This document shows positions 1-6,278 of a stretch of 10,281 nt of DNA, one piece after another; position 1 is the first letter of the stretch, and the number at the start of each line of letters is the position of its first letter. The DNA is from Flavihumibacter sp. (GTDB taxonomy: Bacteria; Bacteroidota; Bacteroidia; Chitinophagales; Chitinophagaceae), in contig JALOMU010000173.1 of NCBI GenBank assembly GCA_025455285.1, positions 1 to 10,281 on the forward strand, given 5' to 3'. Made by a program: the position numbers and the translations under genes. The notes beneath the pieces were generated by a model. It did not search any database. It was not told the DNA's origin and saw only the letters and a list, made by a program, of their open reading frames with translations.

Positions 1-1430
1 TGCTGGTCCATATTGTACAAGTCCGGCGCTACCCAGGCATCACAACTATACCGGTATATGCCAATGGGAATATCGCCCTTTACGATGATGCCTTTTTTAT
101 GCGCATACCGGGTAGCTGTTTTCAGTTGAACATGTAATTGGTATTGCAGGTAATAGTGAAACTGGATTTGCGCATACTCCTCACTGTCTGGTGCCACCAG
201 CTTTTCAATGGCTTCCTGATCATACCGGGAAAATTGCTTCCAACCAGTAAAATCAGAACTGCCATTTTTATCTCTCAGGTAACAGAAGGCTGCATAAGGT
301 ACCAGCCAATCCTGGTTGCTGGTGAAAAAATCAAGATACTCAGGATCCGCTGACCAGCTATCTTTCTGGACTTCAAAAAGCTGATGCAGTACTTTCAGTT
401 TGAGCTCCAATACGGCTTCGTAATCAACTGTTTCCAGTTCATTGAGTTCTTTTTGTTGATCGCGATAGGGTTTCAATAAGGCAGCCTGTTTTTTTCCTGC
501 CACTTCATCCGGATTCAGGAAAATCGGGTGTAAGGCAAAGGCGGAGATGGCTGCATAAGGATAGGAATCCACCCAGGTATGAGTGGCCGTTGTATCGTTA
601 ATGGGTAACAACTGGATCAGTTTCATATCAACGGATCCCGCCCAATCTACCAGCGCCTGGATATCCGTGAATTCGCCGATGCCCCAACTATTTTTGCTGC
701 GTAGACTAAATACGGGGATTGCTACGCCGGCACCTTTCCAGGTAGTATTCGGGAGTTGGGCAAAGCCATCATGCACAATGGTCAGGTGTTGACCAGCATC
801 ACCAAAAAGGTGACGATTCTCTCCTGCTTCAAACTGTACAAATGTTTTGTGTTTGGTGTGATAAATTCCGTATTTGTATTGTAAGGGGAATTCTTCCTTT
901 GGTAAATCAACGGCAACCGTCCACCAGTTTCCCTCTGCCTGCAACAGAATTGGATCTTCGGTTGACCAATCCCGTAAGGCGGTTCCGGCACCGGATAAAC
1001 AGATTACTTCATTTTTTTTCAGCAGGGGTGCTTTCACCCGGAAAATATGGCTGAACTGTTTGGGGTGTTTGTATTTTTTCTTCCCTGTTTCCGGAAGTAG
1101 TATTTCCTGGAAGGGTGCCGTATAAAAGGCATTTTCAAAGGAGCCGGCATGGTTCCAGGTATCCACTACCTGAATTTCGGTGAAGCCCTTGATAACAGTA
1201 GGCAGGTGCCGGTCATCACCCCATTCATTCACGATTTTACCATCCACATCCTGCAACTGGTACTGGTAGGTAATCCCTTCCAGTGTGGCAGGGTCAAGTT
1301 CCAGTTGTGCAAACCAATATTCCTGGTTGAACCAGGACATGCGAAGGGGGGCTTTCCTGTTGGGAAGGCCGGTTATATATAATTCTTGTCCGACTACTGT
1401 CGTAAATCGTAGATAAAACTGAATTGTCAT
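1..1430 (-). CDS. malQ: 4-alpha-glucanotransferase (amylomaltase) with tandem CBM20 domains, 3' part missing
   Basis: The gene starts at an ATG at 1430 and runs off the left edge, so only the first 476 residues are visible. MalQ transfers glucan segments between maltodextrins in the cytoplasm. Residues about 1-100 and 122-225 look like two beta-rich starch-binding CBM20 modules. A GH77 catalytic domain starts near residue 234, with SKNSWGIGEF at 245-254, then QLLPINDT and the YPYAAISAFALHP stretch at about 287-299. KGDIPIG near 451-457 matches the conserved KGDLPIG of this family. The catalytic nucleophile lies beyond the window. CBM20-CBM20-GH77 is the arrangement of plant DPE2 and of long Bacteroidota MalQ proteins, which are near 900 residues, so roughly half is present. 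No signal peptide is visible. The gene is transcribed alone from a promoter in the 1431-1505 gap. Identity is firm; GH77 versus another glucanotransferase is not in serious doubt. Confidence 0.93.
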   Translation of the reverse strand, partial: MTIQFYLRFTTVVGQELYITGLPNRKAPLRMSWFNQEYWFAQLELDPATLEGITYQYQLQDVDGKIVNEWGDDRHLPTVIKGFTEIQVVDTWNHAGSFENAFYTAPFQEILLPETGKKKYKHPKQFSHIFRVKAPLLKKNEVICLSGAGTALRDWSTEDPILLQAEGNWWTVAVDLPKEEFPLQYKYGIYHTKHKTFVQFEAGENRHLFGDAGQHLTIVHDGFAQLPNTTWKGAGVAIPVFSLRSKNSWGIGEFTDIQALVDWAGSVDMKLIQLLPINDTTATHTWVDSYPYAAISAFALHPIFLNPDEVAGKKQAALLKPYRDQQKELNELETVDYEAVLELKLKVLHQLFEVQKDSWSADPEYLDFFTSNQDWLVPYAAFCYLRDKNGSSDFTGWKQFSRYDQEAIEKLVAPDSEEYAQIQFHYYLQYQLHVQLKTATRYAHKKGIIVKGDIPIGIYRYSCDAWVAPDLYNMDQ

Positions 1431-1456
1431 GCAATCGTTGTTTGGGCTGGTCGAGA

Positions 1457-1464
1457 CAAAAATA
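1457..1464 (-). promoter_or_regulatory. Bacteroidota -7 promoter box of malQ
   Basis: Read on the minus strand this is TATTTTTG, matching the Bacteroidota housekeeping consensus TAnnTTTG. It lies about 27 bases before the malQ ATG, which would give a short leader of roughly 20 bases. A clear TTG at -33 is missing, which may mean an activator helps, or that the call is chance in an AT-rich gap. Confidence 0.5.
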
Positions 1465-1471
1465 ATTTATT

Positions 1472-1488
1472 TGTGTATATTTTACACA
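1472..1488. promoter_or_regulatory. operator-like dyad TGTGTA-N5-TACACA upstream of malQ
   Basis: Perfect 6-base arms (TGTGTA and TACACA) flank a 5-base AT spacer. The dyad sits just upstream of the malQ -7 box and covers the position where a -33 element would be. This is a typical place for a repressor, or for an activator replacing a weak -33. The outer TGTG/CACA resembles CRP/FNR-type half-sites, but the spacing differs from the E. coli CRP consensus. The regulator is unknown. Confidence 0.35.
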
Positions 1489-1505
1489 TTTGTTGTTGTT
1501 TGGGC

Positions 1506-1532
1506 AAAAAAAATCCCTGCCAATGGCAGGGA
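1506..1532 (-). terminator. intrinsic terminator of the small membrane protein gene
   Basis: An 8-base perfect stem (TCCCTGCC / GGCAGGGA, 1514-1521 with 1525-1532) closes a 3-base loop. On the minus strand it is followed at once by eight Ts (1513-1506). It begins 24 bases after the stop codon at 1557. This is a textbook Rho-independent terminator and separates the small gene from malQ. Confidence 0.88.
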
Positions 1533-1556
1533 GCTAATATAGTTACTTGTAAACAC

Positions 1557-1712
1557 TTAGATAATATCCATTGCTTTAACAAAGCTGGTACATACGAACG
1601 GAATGATCATGGTCAGGTATTCCCAGTGTAGGTAAATGGCGGCCAATAAAGCGGCAGTTGATACAAAAAAACCTAACCACCACATCCCGGTATTTTTCTT
1701 TTGTGTTTCCAT
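1557..1712 (-). CDS. small hydrophobic membrane protein of unknown function, 51 aa
   Basis: An ATG at 1712 opens a 51-residue frame ending in TAA at 1557. The start is METQKKNTGMWWLGFF: a short charged head followed by a hydrophobic stretch. Residues about 10-28 and 32-45 are hydrophobic, giving one or two membrane passes, broken near residues 29-31 (HWE). The C-terminus reads FVKAMDII. There is no cleavage site or recognisable domain, and I do not recognise the family. Reality is supported by context rather than homology: a near-consensus promoter lies upstream (1754-1784), a strong terminator lies just downstream (1506-1532), and the frame fills the space between them. It is a monocistronic unit between dnaK and malQ, both on the same strand. 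No Shine-Dalgarno sequence is visible, as is common in this phylum. No function is proposed. Confidence 0.75.
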   Translation of the reverse strand: METQKKNTGMWWLGFFVSTAALLAAIYLHWEYLTMIIPFVCTSFVKAMDII

Positions 1713-1753
1713 GATAGATTGTAAAAATTAAAAAAGTAAAAATTAATACGCGG

Positions 1754-1784
1754 CAAAAATAGACATTTCTGCAACATACCCAAA
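1754..1784 (-). promoter_or_regulatory. consensus Bacteroidota promoter of the small membrane protein gene
   Basis: On the minus strand TTTG (1784-1781) is followed by 19 bases and then TATTTTTG (1761-1754). This matches the Bacteroidota pattern TTTG-N19/20-TAnnTTTG in both boxes and in spacing. It implies a leader of about 35-40 bases before the ATG at 1712. The upstream box directly abuts the base of the stem-loop that follows dnaK. Confidence 0.75.
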
Positions 1785-1785
1785 A

Positions 1786-1818
1786 GGAAAAGCGGTCGAA
1801 ATTTTCGACCGCTTTTCC
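1786..1818 (-). terminator. long perfect stem-loop downstream of dnaK, probable terminator
   Basis: GGAAAAGCGGTCGAAA at 1786-1801 is exactly complementary to 1803-1818 around a single central base, so the real loop is a few bases at the AT-rich centre and the stem about 14 pairs. On the minus strand it is followed by TTTT (1785-1782), a short U tract. It lies about 32 bases after the dnaK stop and is symmetrical enough to act in either direction. Confidence 0.65.
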
Positions 1819-1846
1819 GTCTCACGTCTCACGTCTGTCGTCTCAC
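1819..1846. repeat. tandem heptamer repeat, 4 copies of GTCTCAC
   Basis: Plus-strand units are GTCTCAC (1819-1825), GTCTCAC (1826-1832), GTCTGTC (1833-1839, two changes) and GTCTCAC (1840-1846). The array lies between the dnaK stop codon and its terminator stem, so it would be in the 3' untranslated part of the dnaK mRNA. It is too short and has no spacers, so it is not a CRISPR array. Confidence 0.8.
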
Positions 1847-1849
1847 ATC

Positions 1850-3742
1850 TTATTTCACTTCTTCGAATTCTGCATCTGTTACATTCTCTCCGCTTGCTCC
1901 CTGTGCTCCTGCGTTACCATCGGGTTGTGCGCCACCGGCCTGCTGGGCTTTGTAGATTTCTTCAGAAGCGGCAGTCCAGGCAGTGTTCATCTCCGTTACT
2001 GCGGTATCAATCGCAGACAGGTCCTGGCTCTTGTGTGCGTCTTTCAATTTATTGAGGGCTGTTTCAATGGGTGCTTTTTTATCAGCAGGAATCTTATCGC
2101 CAAACTCTTTCAATTGTTTTTCAGTTTGGAAAATCAGGCTGTCGGCCTGGTTGATTTTTTCCACCCGCTCTTTGGCTTCCTTATCGGTTGCTTCATTCGC
2201 TTTGGCCTCTGCCTTCATTTTTTCAATTTCGTCTTTGGTGAGTCCGGATCCGGCTTCGATACGGATCTTCTGCTCTTTACCGGTTCCTTTGTCTTTGGCT
2301 GTTACATGCAGTATGCCATTGGCATCGATATCGAAAATTACTTCGATCTGCGGAACACCACGGGGAGCAGGTGGAATGCCGTCAAGGTTGAACATACCCA
2401 GACTCTTATTCTGGTTCGCCATCGGGCGCTCACCCTGCAATACATGAATTTGTACGCCAGGCTGGTTATCTGCGGCAGTGGAGAAGGTTTCCGATTTTTT
2501 GGTTGGGATGGTAGTATTGCTTTCAATCAATCTGGTCATCACTCCTCCCATTGTTTCAATACCCAGGCTTAACGGAGTAACATCCAGCAGCAGAACATCT
2601 TTTACCTCACCAGTTAATACTGCTCCCTGGATACCGGCACCTACTGCTACCACTTCATCGGGGTTTACCCCTCTGTTGGGCTTTTTACCGAAGAATTTCT
2701 CAACGATTTCCTGCACTTTCGGAATCCTTGTAGAACCACCTACCAGGATCACTTCATCGATTTCAGAAGTGCTCATGCCAGCATCTTTCAGTGCCTGCTC
2801 ACAAGGCTTCAGACAGCGGGTGAAAAGGTTATCTGCCAGTTGCTCAAACTTAGCGCGACTCAGTTTTTTCACCAGGTGCTTGGGTACTCCGTCTACAGCG
2901 GTAATATAAGGAAGGTTGATTTCAGTTTCAGAAGAAGAAGATAATTCCACTTTTGCTTTTTCGGCAGCTTCTTTCAGGCGCTGCAGGGCCATGGGGTCTT
3001 TGCGCAGATCCACATTCTCATCTTTCTTGAATTCATCTGCCAGCCAGTCCATGATTACCTTATCGAAGTCGTCTCCACCCAGGTGGGTATCACCATTGGT
3101 TGATTTCACTTCGAATACACCATCACCCAGTTCGAGGATGGAAATATCGAAGGTACCACCACCGAGGTCGAATACAGCGATCTTCTGGTCCTTGCCTTTT
3201 TTATCCAGGCCATACGCCAAAGCGGCAGCGGTTGGTTCGTTCACAATACGACGAACATTCAATCCGGCGATTTCACCAGCTTCCTTAGTTGCCTGACGCT
3301 GAGCGTCGTTAAAATAAGCCGGTACGGTGATCACCGCTTCGGTTACTTCCTGTCCGAGGTAATCTTCGGCCGTCTTCTTCATTTTCTGAAGAATCATAGC
3401 GCTGATTTCCTGTGGAGTGTAAAGGCGTCCATCGATATCGATGCGCACCGTATTATTATCGCCTTTGGCTACTTTATAGCTCCAATGGCTGATTTCTTCA
3501 GTTACTTCATCAAAGCGACGGCCCATGAAGCGTTTCACCGACATAATGGTATTATGCGGGTTGGTAATGGCCTGGCGTTTGGCCGGGTCGCCCACTTTTC
3601 TTTCTCCGTTTTTCAGGAAGGCTACCACGGAAGGCGTCGTTCTACGTCCTTCGTCATTCGCGATTACTACGGGTTCATTCCCCTCCATAACCGAAACGCA
3701 ACTGTTGGTAGTTCCCAGGTCGATGCCTATTATCTTTCCCAT
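1850..3742 (-). CDS. dnaK: molecular chaperone DnaK (Hsp70)
   Basis: This ATP-driven cytoplasmic chaperone binds unfolded peptides and works with DnaJ and GrpE. The 630-residue length is normal. The ATPase domain opens with [15 protein letters not shown] (phosphate-1 loop, residues 4-18), continues with [13 protein letters not shown] (191-203) and [14 protein letters not shown] (331-344), and ends at the interdomain linker [10 protein letters not shown] (382-391). The substrate-binding beta domain follows to about 500, then the helical lid. A Gly/Ala/Gln-rich tail leads to the conserved acidic end DAEFEEVK. The ATG at 3742 is right: it begins [10 protein letters not shown] as in orthologues and has TAAAGGAAAA (3760-3751) 8 bases upstream, one of the few Shine-Dalgarno-like sites here. 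Neither dnaJ nor grpE is adjacent. The upstream gap (3743-3918) holds a sigma-54-like promoter and dyads, while a stem-loop and heptamer repeat lie downstream, so it is probably monocistronic. Confidence 0.99.
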   Translation of the reverse strand: MGKIIGIDLGTTNSCVSVMEGNEPVVIANDEGRRTTPSVVAFLKNGERKVGDPAKRQAITNPHNTIMSVKRFMGRRFDEVTEEISHWSYKVAKGDNNTVRIDIDGRLYTPQEISAMILQKMKKTAEDYLGQEVTEAVITVPAYFNDAQRQATKEAGEIAGLNVRRIVNEPTAAALAYGLDKKGKDQKIAVFDLGGGTFDISILELGDGVFEVKSTNGDTHLGGDDFDKVIMDWLADEFKKDENVDLRKDPMALQRLKEAAEKAKVELSSSSETEINLPYITAVDGVPKHLVKKLSRAKFEQLADNLFTRCLKPCEQALKDAGMSTSEIDEVILVGGSTRIPKVQEIVEKFFGKKPNRGVNPDEVVAVGAGIQGAVLTGEVKDVLLLDVTPLSLGIETMGGVMTRLIESNTTIPTKKSETFSTAADNQPGVQIHVLQGERPMANQNKSLGMFNLDGIPPAPRGVPQIEVIFDIDANGILHVTAKDKGTGKEQKIRIEAGSGLTKDEIEKMKAEAKANEATDKEAKERVEKINQADSLIFQTEKQLKEFGDKIPADKKAPIETALNKLKDAHKSQDLSAIDTAVTEMNTAWTAASEEIYKAQQAGGAQPDGNAGAQGASGENVTDAEFEEVK

Positions 3743-3778
3743 ATGAATAATTTTCCTTTAATGAATGAATGTATTTTC

Positions 3779-3800
3779 TATTGACAATCAATATGCCAAG
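3779..3800 (-). promoter_or_regulatory. candidate sigma-54-like promoter of dnaK, overlapping a small dyad
   Basis: On the minus strand CTTGGCA (3800-3794) is followed by six bases and TTGT (3787-3784). This gives GG-N10-GT, one base off the sigma-54 pattern GG-N10-GC (TGGCAC-N5-TTGC) with exact spacing. The start point would be near 3773, about 30 bases before the ATG. The same segment contains the dyad TATTGA-TTG-TCAATA (3779-3793). No good TAnnTTTG box was seen for dnaK. The -12 mismatch keeps this tentative; a sigma-70-like reading of TTGGCA is also possible. Confidence 0.4.
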
Positions 3801-3820
3801 CCCCATTTCAAGTGTTAAAA

Positions 3821-3861
3821 TGGCAGTTTTGTCAGGTTGACCGCACACGACCTGCCAAAAC
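3821..3861. promoter_or_regulatory. imperfect dyad upstream of the dnaK promoter, possible activator site
   Basis: GTTTTGTCAGGT (3826-3837) pairs with ACCTGCCAAAAC (3850-3861), 11 of 12 positions, around a 12-base loop. The left arm also forms part of TGGCAGTTTTGTCA (3821-3834), in which TGNCA occurs twice in direct orientation. It lies about 50-90 bases upstream of the proposed dnaK start point, where an enhancer-binding activator of a sigma-54 promoter would be expected. It could equally be an RNA hairpin at the end of the gtrA transcript. It is not the CIRCE element. Confidence 0.35.
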
Positions 3862-3871
3862 TCGCTACACA

Positions 3872-3904
3872 CGACGGGTGCCACCCTACCGGTGGCACCC
3901 GTCG
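3872..3904 (-). terminator. strong GC-rich hairpin after gtrA, probable transcription stop
   Basis: A perfect 14-base stem, CGACGGGTGCCACC with GGTGGCACCCGTCG, closes a 5-base loop. It begins 14 bases after the gtrA stop. There is no U tract on either strand, so it is not a classical intrinsic terminator; it may stop polymerase with help, protect the 3' end of the mRNA, or insulate dnaK. Confidence 0.55.
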
Positions 3905-3918
3905 GATGTAAAAATGAC

Positions 3919-4383
3919 CTATTTCTTAAATGTGAAATTGCGCTGGGCGAGGTAACTGAAGGTTACGACGATAACTGTTGTGAAGATTTTGGCTACCGTA
4001 GGGTAAATACCAAACTGTTCTACAAAAAGTTTAATGAAGATGTAGTTCAGGAAGATACAGGCCGTTACGAGCAGTACGTACCGGAATAACTGGACTCTTC
4101 CCCGGAGCACAGAATCATTAAAGACCACAGTTCGGTTCAGAAAAAAGCCAAGCGGAAAGCTTATGCAGAATGCGATGATAAAAGCCATAATATGTGGGGT
4201 GATGACCGCTTCCCGGCCGAACACCTGGAATCCAAGATGTACATCCTGTTTGTTCAATACATAATTATAAGAGATAAAATAGATGAGGATATCAAGCGCC
4301 GTATTCCCACCGCCACAGGCAATATACCGGAAGGTCTGAATTGGAAGAAACCGTTTAAACGGAGGATAAAAGAAATCAATCAC
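3919..4383 (-). CDS. GtrA-family small integral membrane protein
   Basis: The product is 154 residues if it begins at the GTG at 4383, giving MIDFFYPPFKRFLPIQTFRY. GtrA-like proteins have four membrane helices and are generally linked to moving lipid-linked sugars across the inner membrane, or to glycosyl transfer to cell-surface polymers. Helices are visible at about 17-43, 62-82, 98-121 and 128-146. Typical features are FRYIACGGGNTALD near the start, FPLGFFLNRTVVF after helix 2 and YLAQRNFTFKK at the end, matching the R-(N/K)-F-(T/V)-F ending of the family. The frame has no ATG in a usable place. A longer start at the TTG at 4422 would give 167 residues but would overlap the divergent argS. 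The GTG places the start just before the conserved YPPF segment. No glycosyltransferase neighbour is present to name a substrate. A strong hairpin follows. Confidence 0.85.
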   Translation of the reverse strand: MIDFFYPPFKRFLPIQTFRYIACGGGNTALDILIYFISYNYVLNKQDVHLGFQVFGREAVITPHIMAFIIAFCISFPLGFFLNRTVVFNDSVLRGRVQLFRYVLLVTACIFLNYIFIKLFVEQFGIYPTVAKIFTTVIVVTFSYLAQRNFTFKK

Positions 4384-4395
4384 CCGACTAATGCT

Positions 4396-6177
4396 TTGAC
4401 TCACCTTACTCAACAGATCCAAAGCATTGTTAACAGCGCAATCAGCGACTTATTCCCCGAACTGGAAGGTCCGGCCAGTTTCCAGATTAACCAGACCAAA
4501 CCGGAATTCGAGGGGGATTATACCGTAGTATTATTCGGACTGACCAAACCACTCCGTCAGAAACCGGAAGAGTTGGGCGAAAAACTGGGACAATACCTTG
4601 TTACTCAAAATGGTGGATTCTTCACTGCCTACAATGTGATCAAAGGATTTTTAAATCTGACAATAGCAGATTCCTACTGGAATACGCTGCTGGAGGAACA
4701 TTATTACAACCCATCATATGGAAAAGCAGCCTCCAACGGCAAGAAAGTAATGGTGGAATATGCTTCACCCAATACCAATAAGCCGTTGCACCTGGGTCAC
4801 CTGAGAAATATTTTCCTGGGTTGGAGCATCGCGGAAATCCTGAAAACCGCGGGATATGAGGTGGTGAAATCCTGCATCGTGAACGATCGGGGCATTCATA
4901 TCTGTAAGAGCATGATCGCCTGGTTACGTTATTCAAATGGGGAAACACCCGGCTTGGTAGGCCAGAAAGGAGATCATTTTGTAGGCGATTATTATGTCAA
5001 ATTCAACGATGCCTATAAAGCAGAAATAGAAGTCCTGATGGCGGAAGGCAAAACGAAAGAACAGGCCGAGAAGGAAGCTCCGATAATGCAGGCTGCCCAG
5101 CAAATGCTGGTGGATTGGGAAGCCGGTAAACCCGAAGTGATTGATCTGTGGAAACAGATGAACGGCTGGGTGTACGATGGCTTTGCCGCTACCTATGATG
5201 CCATCGGTGCTGATTTTGATATCACCTATTATGAAAGCAATACTTATCTCTTAGGTAAGAAGACGGTACAGGAAGGACTTGAAAAAGGTGTATTTTATAA
5301 AAAAGAAGATGGCAGTGTATGGATTGACCTGACGGCAGACGGACTCGATGAAAAACTCGTTCAAAGAAAAGACGGCACTTCTGTTTATATGACACAGGAT
5401 ATCGGGCTGGCCCAGCAGAAATACGAGGAATATGGCATGGATCAAAGCATCTATGTGGTGGGTGATGAACAGAATTATCATTTCAAAGTATTGAAACTGA
5501 TAGCTGAAAAATTGCAATTGCCCAAGGCCGACGGGATTTATCACCTCTCCTATGGTATGGTGGAATTACCGACCGGTAAAATGAAGAGTCGGGAAGGTAC
5601 CGTGGTGGATGCGGATGACCTGGTTGCTGAAATGATTGCCATCGCAGAAGTGAATACGAAGGCGTTGGGTAAGGTGGATGATTTTTCAGACATCGAGCTC
5701 AGTGAATTGTACAATATCATTGGCCTGGGTGCACTGAAGTTTTACCTGTTGCGGGTGGATCCTCAAAAGAAAATGATCTTCAACCCTGAGGAATCCATCG
5801 ATATACATGGCTTTACGGGTCCTTTTATTCAGTACACTCATGCACGGATCAAATCCATTCTTAGGAAAGAGGCTCCCTCCGATTCTACTGATTGGATGAG
5901 CGATGCATTGTTGCCATTGGAAAAATCAATGCTGGTAAATCTGGAACAGTTTCCAATAGTCATTGAGCAGGCGGCCACTGAACACAATCCATCCGCGTTG
6001 GCTGGTTATATTTTCAAACTGGCGCAATTATTCAATTCATTTTATACACAGCATCAGATCAGTCGCGCTGAAACTGCTGCTAAAAAACAACTTCGTTTAC
6101 GCATTGCCGTTATGACGGCGCATGTGTTGTCGGCGGGTATGGGAATGTTGGGGATTCGGGTGCCGGAAAAGATGTGA
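4396..6177 (+). CDS. argS: arginyl-tRNA synthetase
   Basis: This class I enzyme joins arginine to tRNA-Arg using ATP in the cytoplasm. From the TTG at 4396 the product is 593 residues, normal for the family. The N-terminal tRNA-binding domain spans about 1-110. The HIGH motif is HLGH at 132-135 within ASPNTNKPLHLGHLRN, and the KMSKS equivalent is KMKSR at 395-399. The anticodon-binding domain includes PFIQYTHARI near 476, and the protein ends GIRVPEKM. The frame stays open upstream to an ATG at 4192, but those 68 extra residues are the antisense of gtrA and do not resemble ArgS, so I reject that start. An ATG at 4391 lies one frame off: a single extra T in the TTT at 4395-4397 would make it the in-frame start. 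gtrA diverges only 12 bases away, so promoters must overlap coding sequence. Confidence 0.96.
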   Translation: MTHLTQQIQSIVNSAISDLFPELEGPASFQINQTKPEFEGDYTVVLFGLTKPLRQKPEELGEKLGQYLVTQNGGFFTAYNVIKGFLNLTIADSYWNTLLEEHYYNPSYGKAASNGKKVMVEYASPNTNKPLHLGHLRNIFLGWSIAEILKTAGYEVVKSCIVNDRGIHICKSMIAWLRYSNGETPGLVGQKGDHFVGDYYVKFNDAYKAEIEVLMAEGKTKEQAEKEAPIMQAAQQMLVDWEAGKPEVIDLWKQMNGWVYDGFAATYDAIGADFDITYYESNTYLLGKKTVQEGLEKGVFYKKEDGSVWIDLTADGLDEKLVQRKDGTSVYMTQDIGLAQQKYEEYGMDQSIYVVGDEQNYHFKVLKLIAEKLQLPKADGIYHLSYGMVELPTGKMKSREGTVVDADDLVAEMIAIAEVNTKALGKVDDFSDIELSELYNIIGLGALKFYLLRVDPQKKMIFNPEESIDIHGFTGPFIQYTHARIKSILRKEAPSDSTDWMSDALLPLEKSMLVNLEQFPIVIEQAATEHNPSALAGYIFKLAQLFNSFYTQHQISRAETAAKKQLRLRIAVMTAHVLSAGMGMLGIRVPEKM

Positions 6178-6182
6178 GAACG

Positions 6183-6274
6183 GGGAGAAAGGAGGAAAGG
6201 AGGAAAGGAAGAGGGAGGAATGGAAAAAAGGTTATCGGATGTCCCTCTTCCATTCGTCCCTCTTCCTTTCTCCC
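6183..6274. terminator. long imperfect inverted repeat between convergent argS and the TPR gene
   Basis: Arms 6204-6225 (purine-rich) and 6248-6269 (pyrimidine-rich) are complementary at 21 of 22 positions around a 22-base loop. The outer bases 6183-6192 can also pair with 6265-6274 if an insertion is looped out. The left arm carries two copies of AGGAAAGG (6193-6200, 6201-6208) and the right side two copies of GTCCCTCTTCC (6241-6251, 6256-6266). It fills most of the 101-base gap between the two stop codons, as expected for a bidirectional terminator. T tracts are short, so termination is inferred from position. Confidence 0.55.
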
Positions 6275-6278
6275 TGTT

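Noticed and set aside
1819..1846. CRISPR-like array
   Set aside because: The units are 7 bases and directly adjacent, without spacers or nearby cas genes.
1925..2909. Long plus-strand open frames of up to 215 codons opposite dnaK
   Set aside because: They are antisense shadows of a highly conserved gene with strong codon bias. Long antisense ORFs opposite Hsp70 genes are a known artefact, and their sequences show no domain.
3779..3861. CIRCE/HrcA operator upstream of dnaK
   Set aside because: Neither TTAGCACTC nor GAGTGCTAA is present; the dyads there are shorter and of different sequence.
4192..4395. 68-residue N-terminal extension of ArgS from the ATG at 4192
   Set aside because: The segment is the reverse strand of gtrA coding sequence and does not resemble any ArgS N-terminus. 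The family domain begins just after the TTG at 4396.
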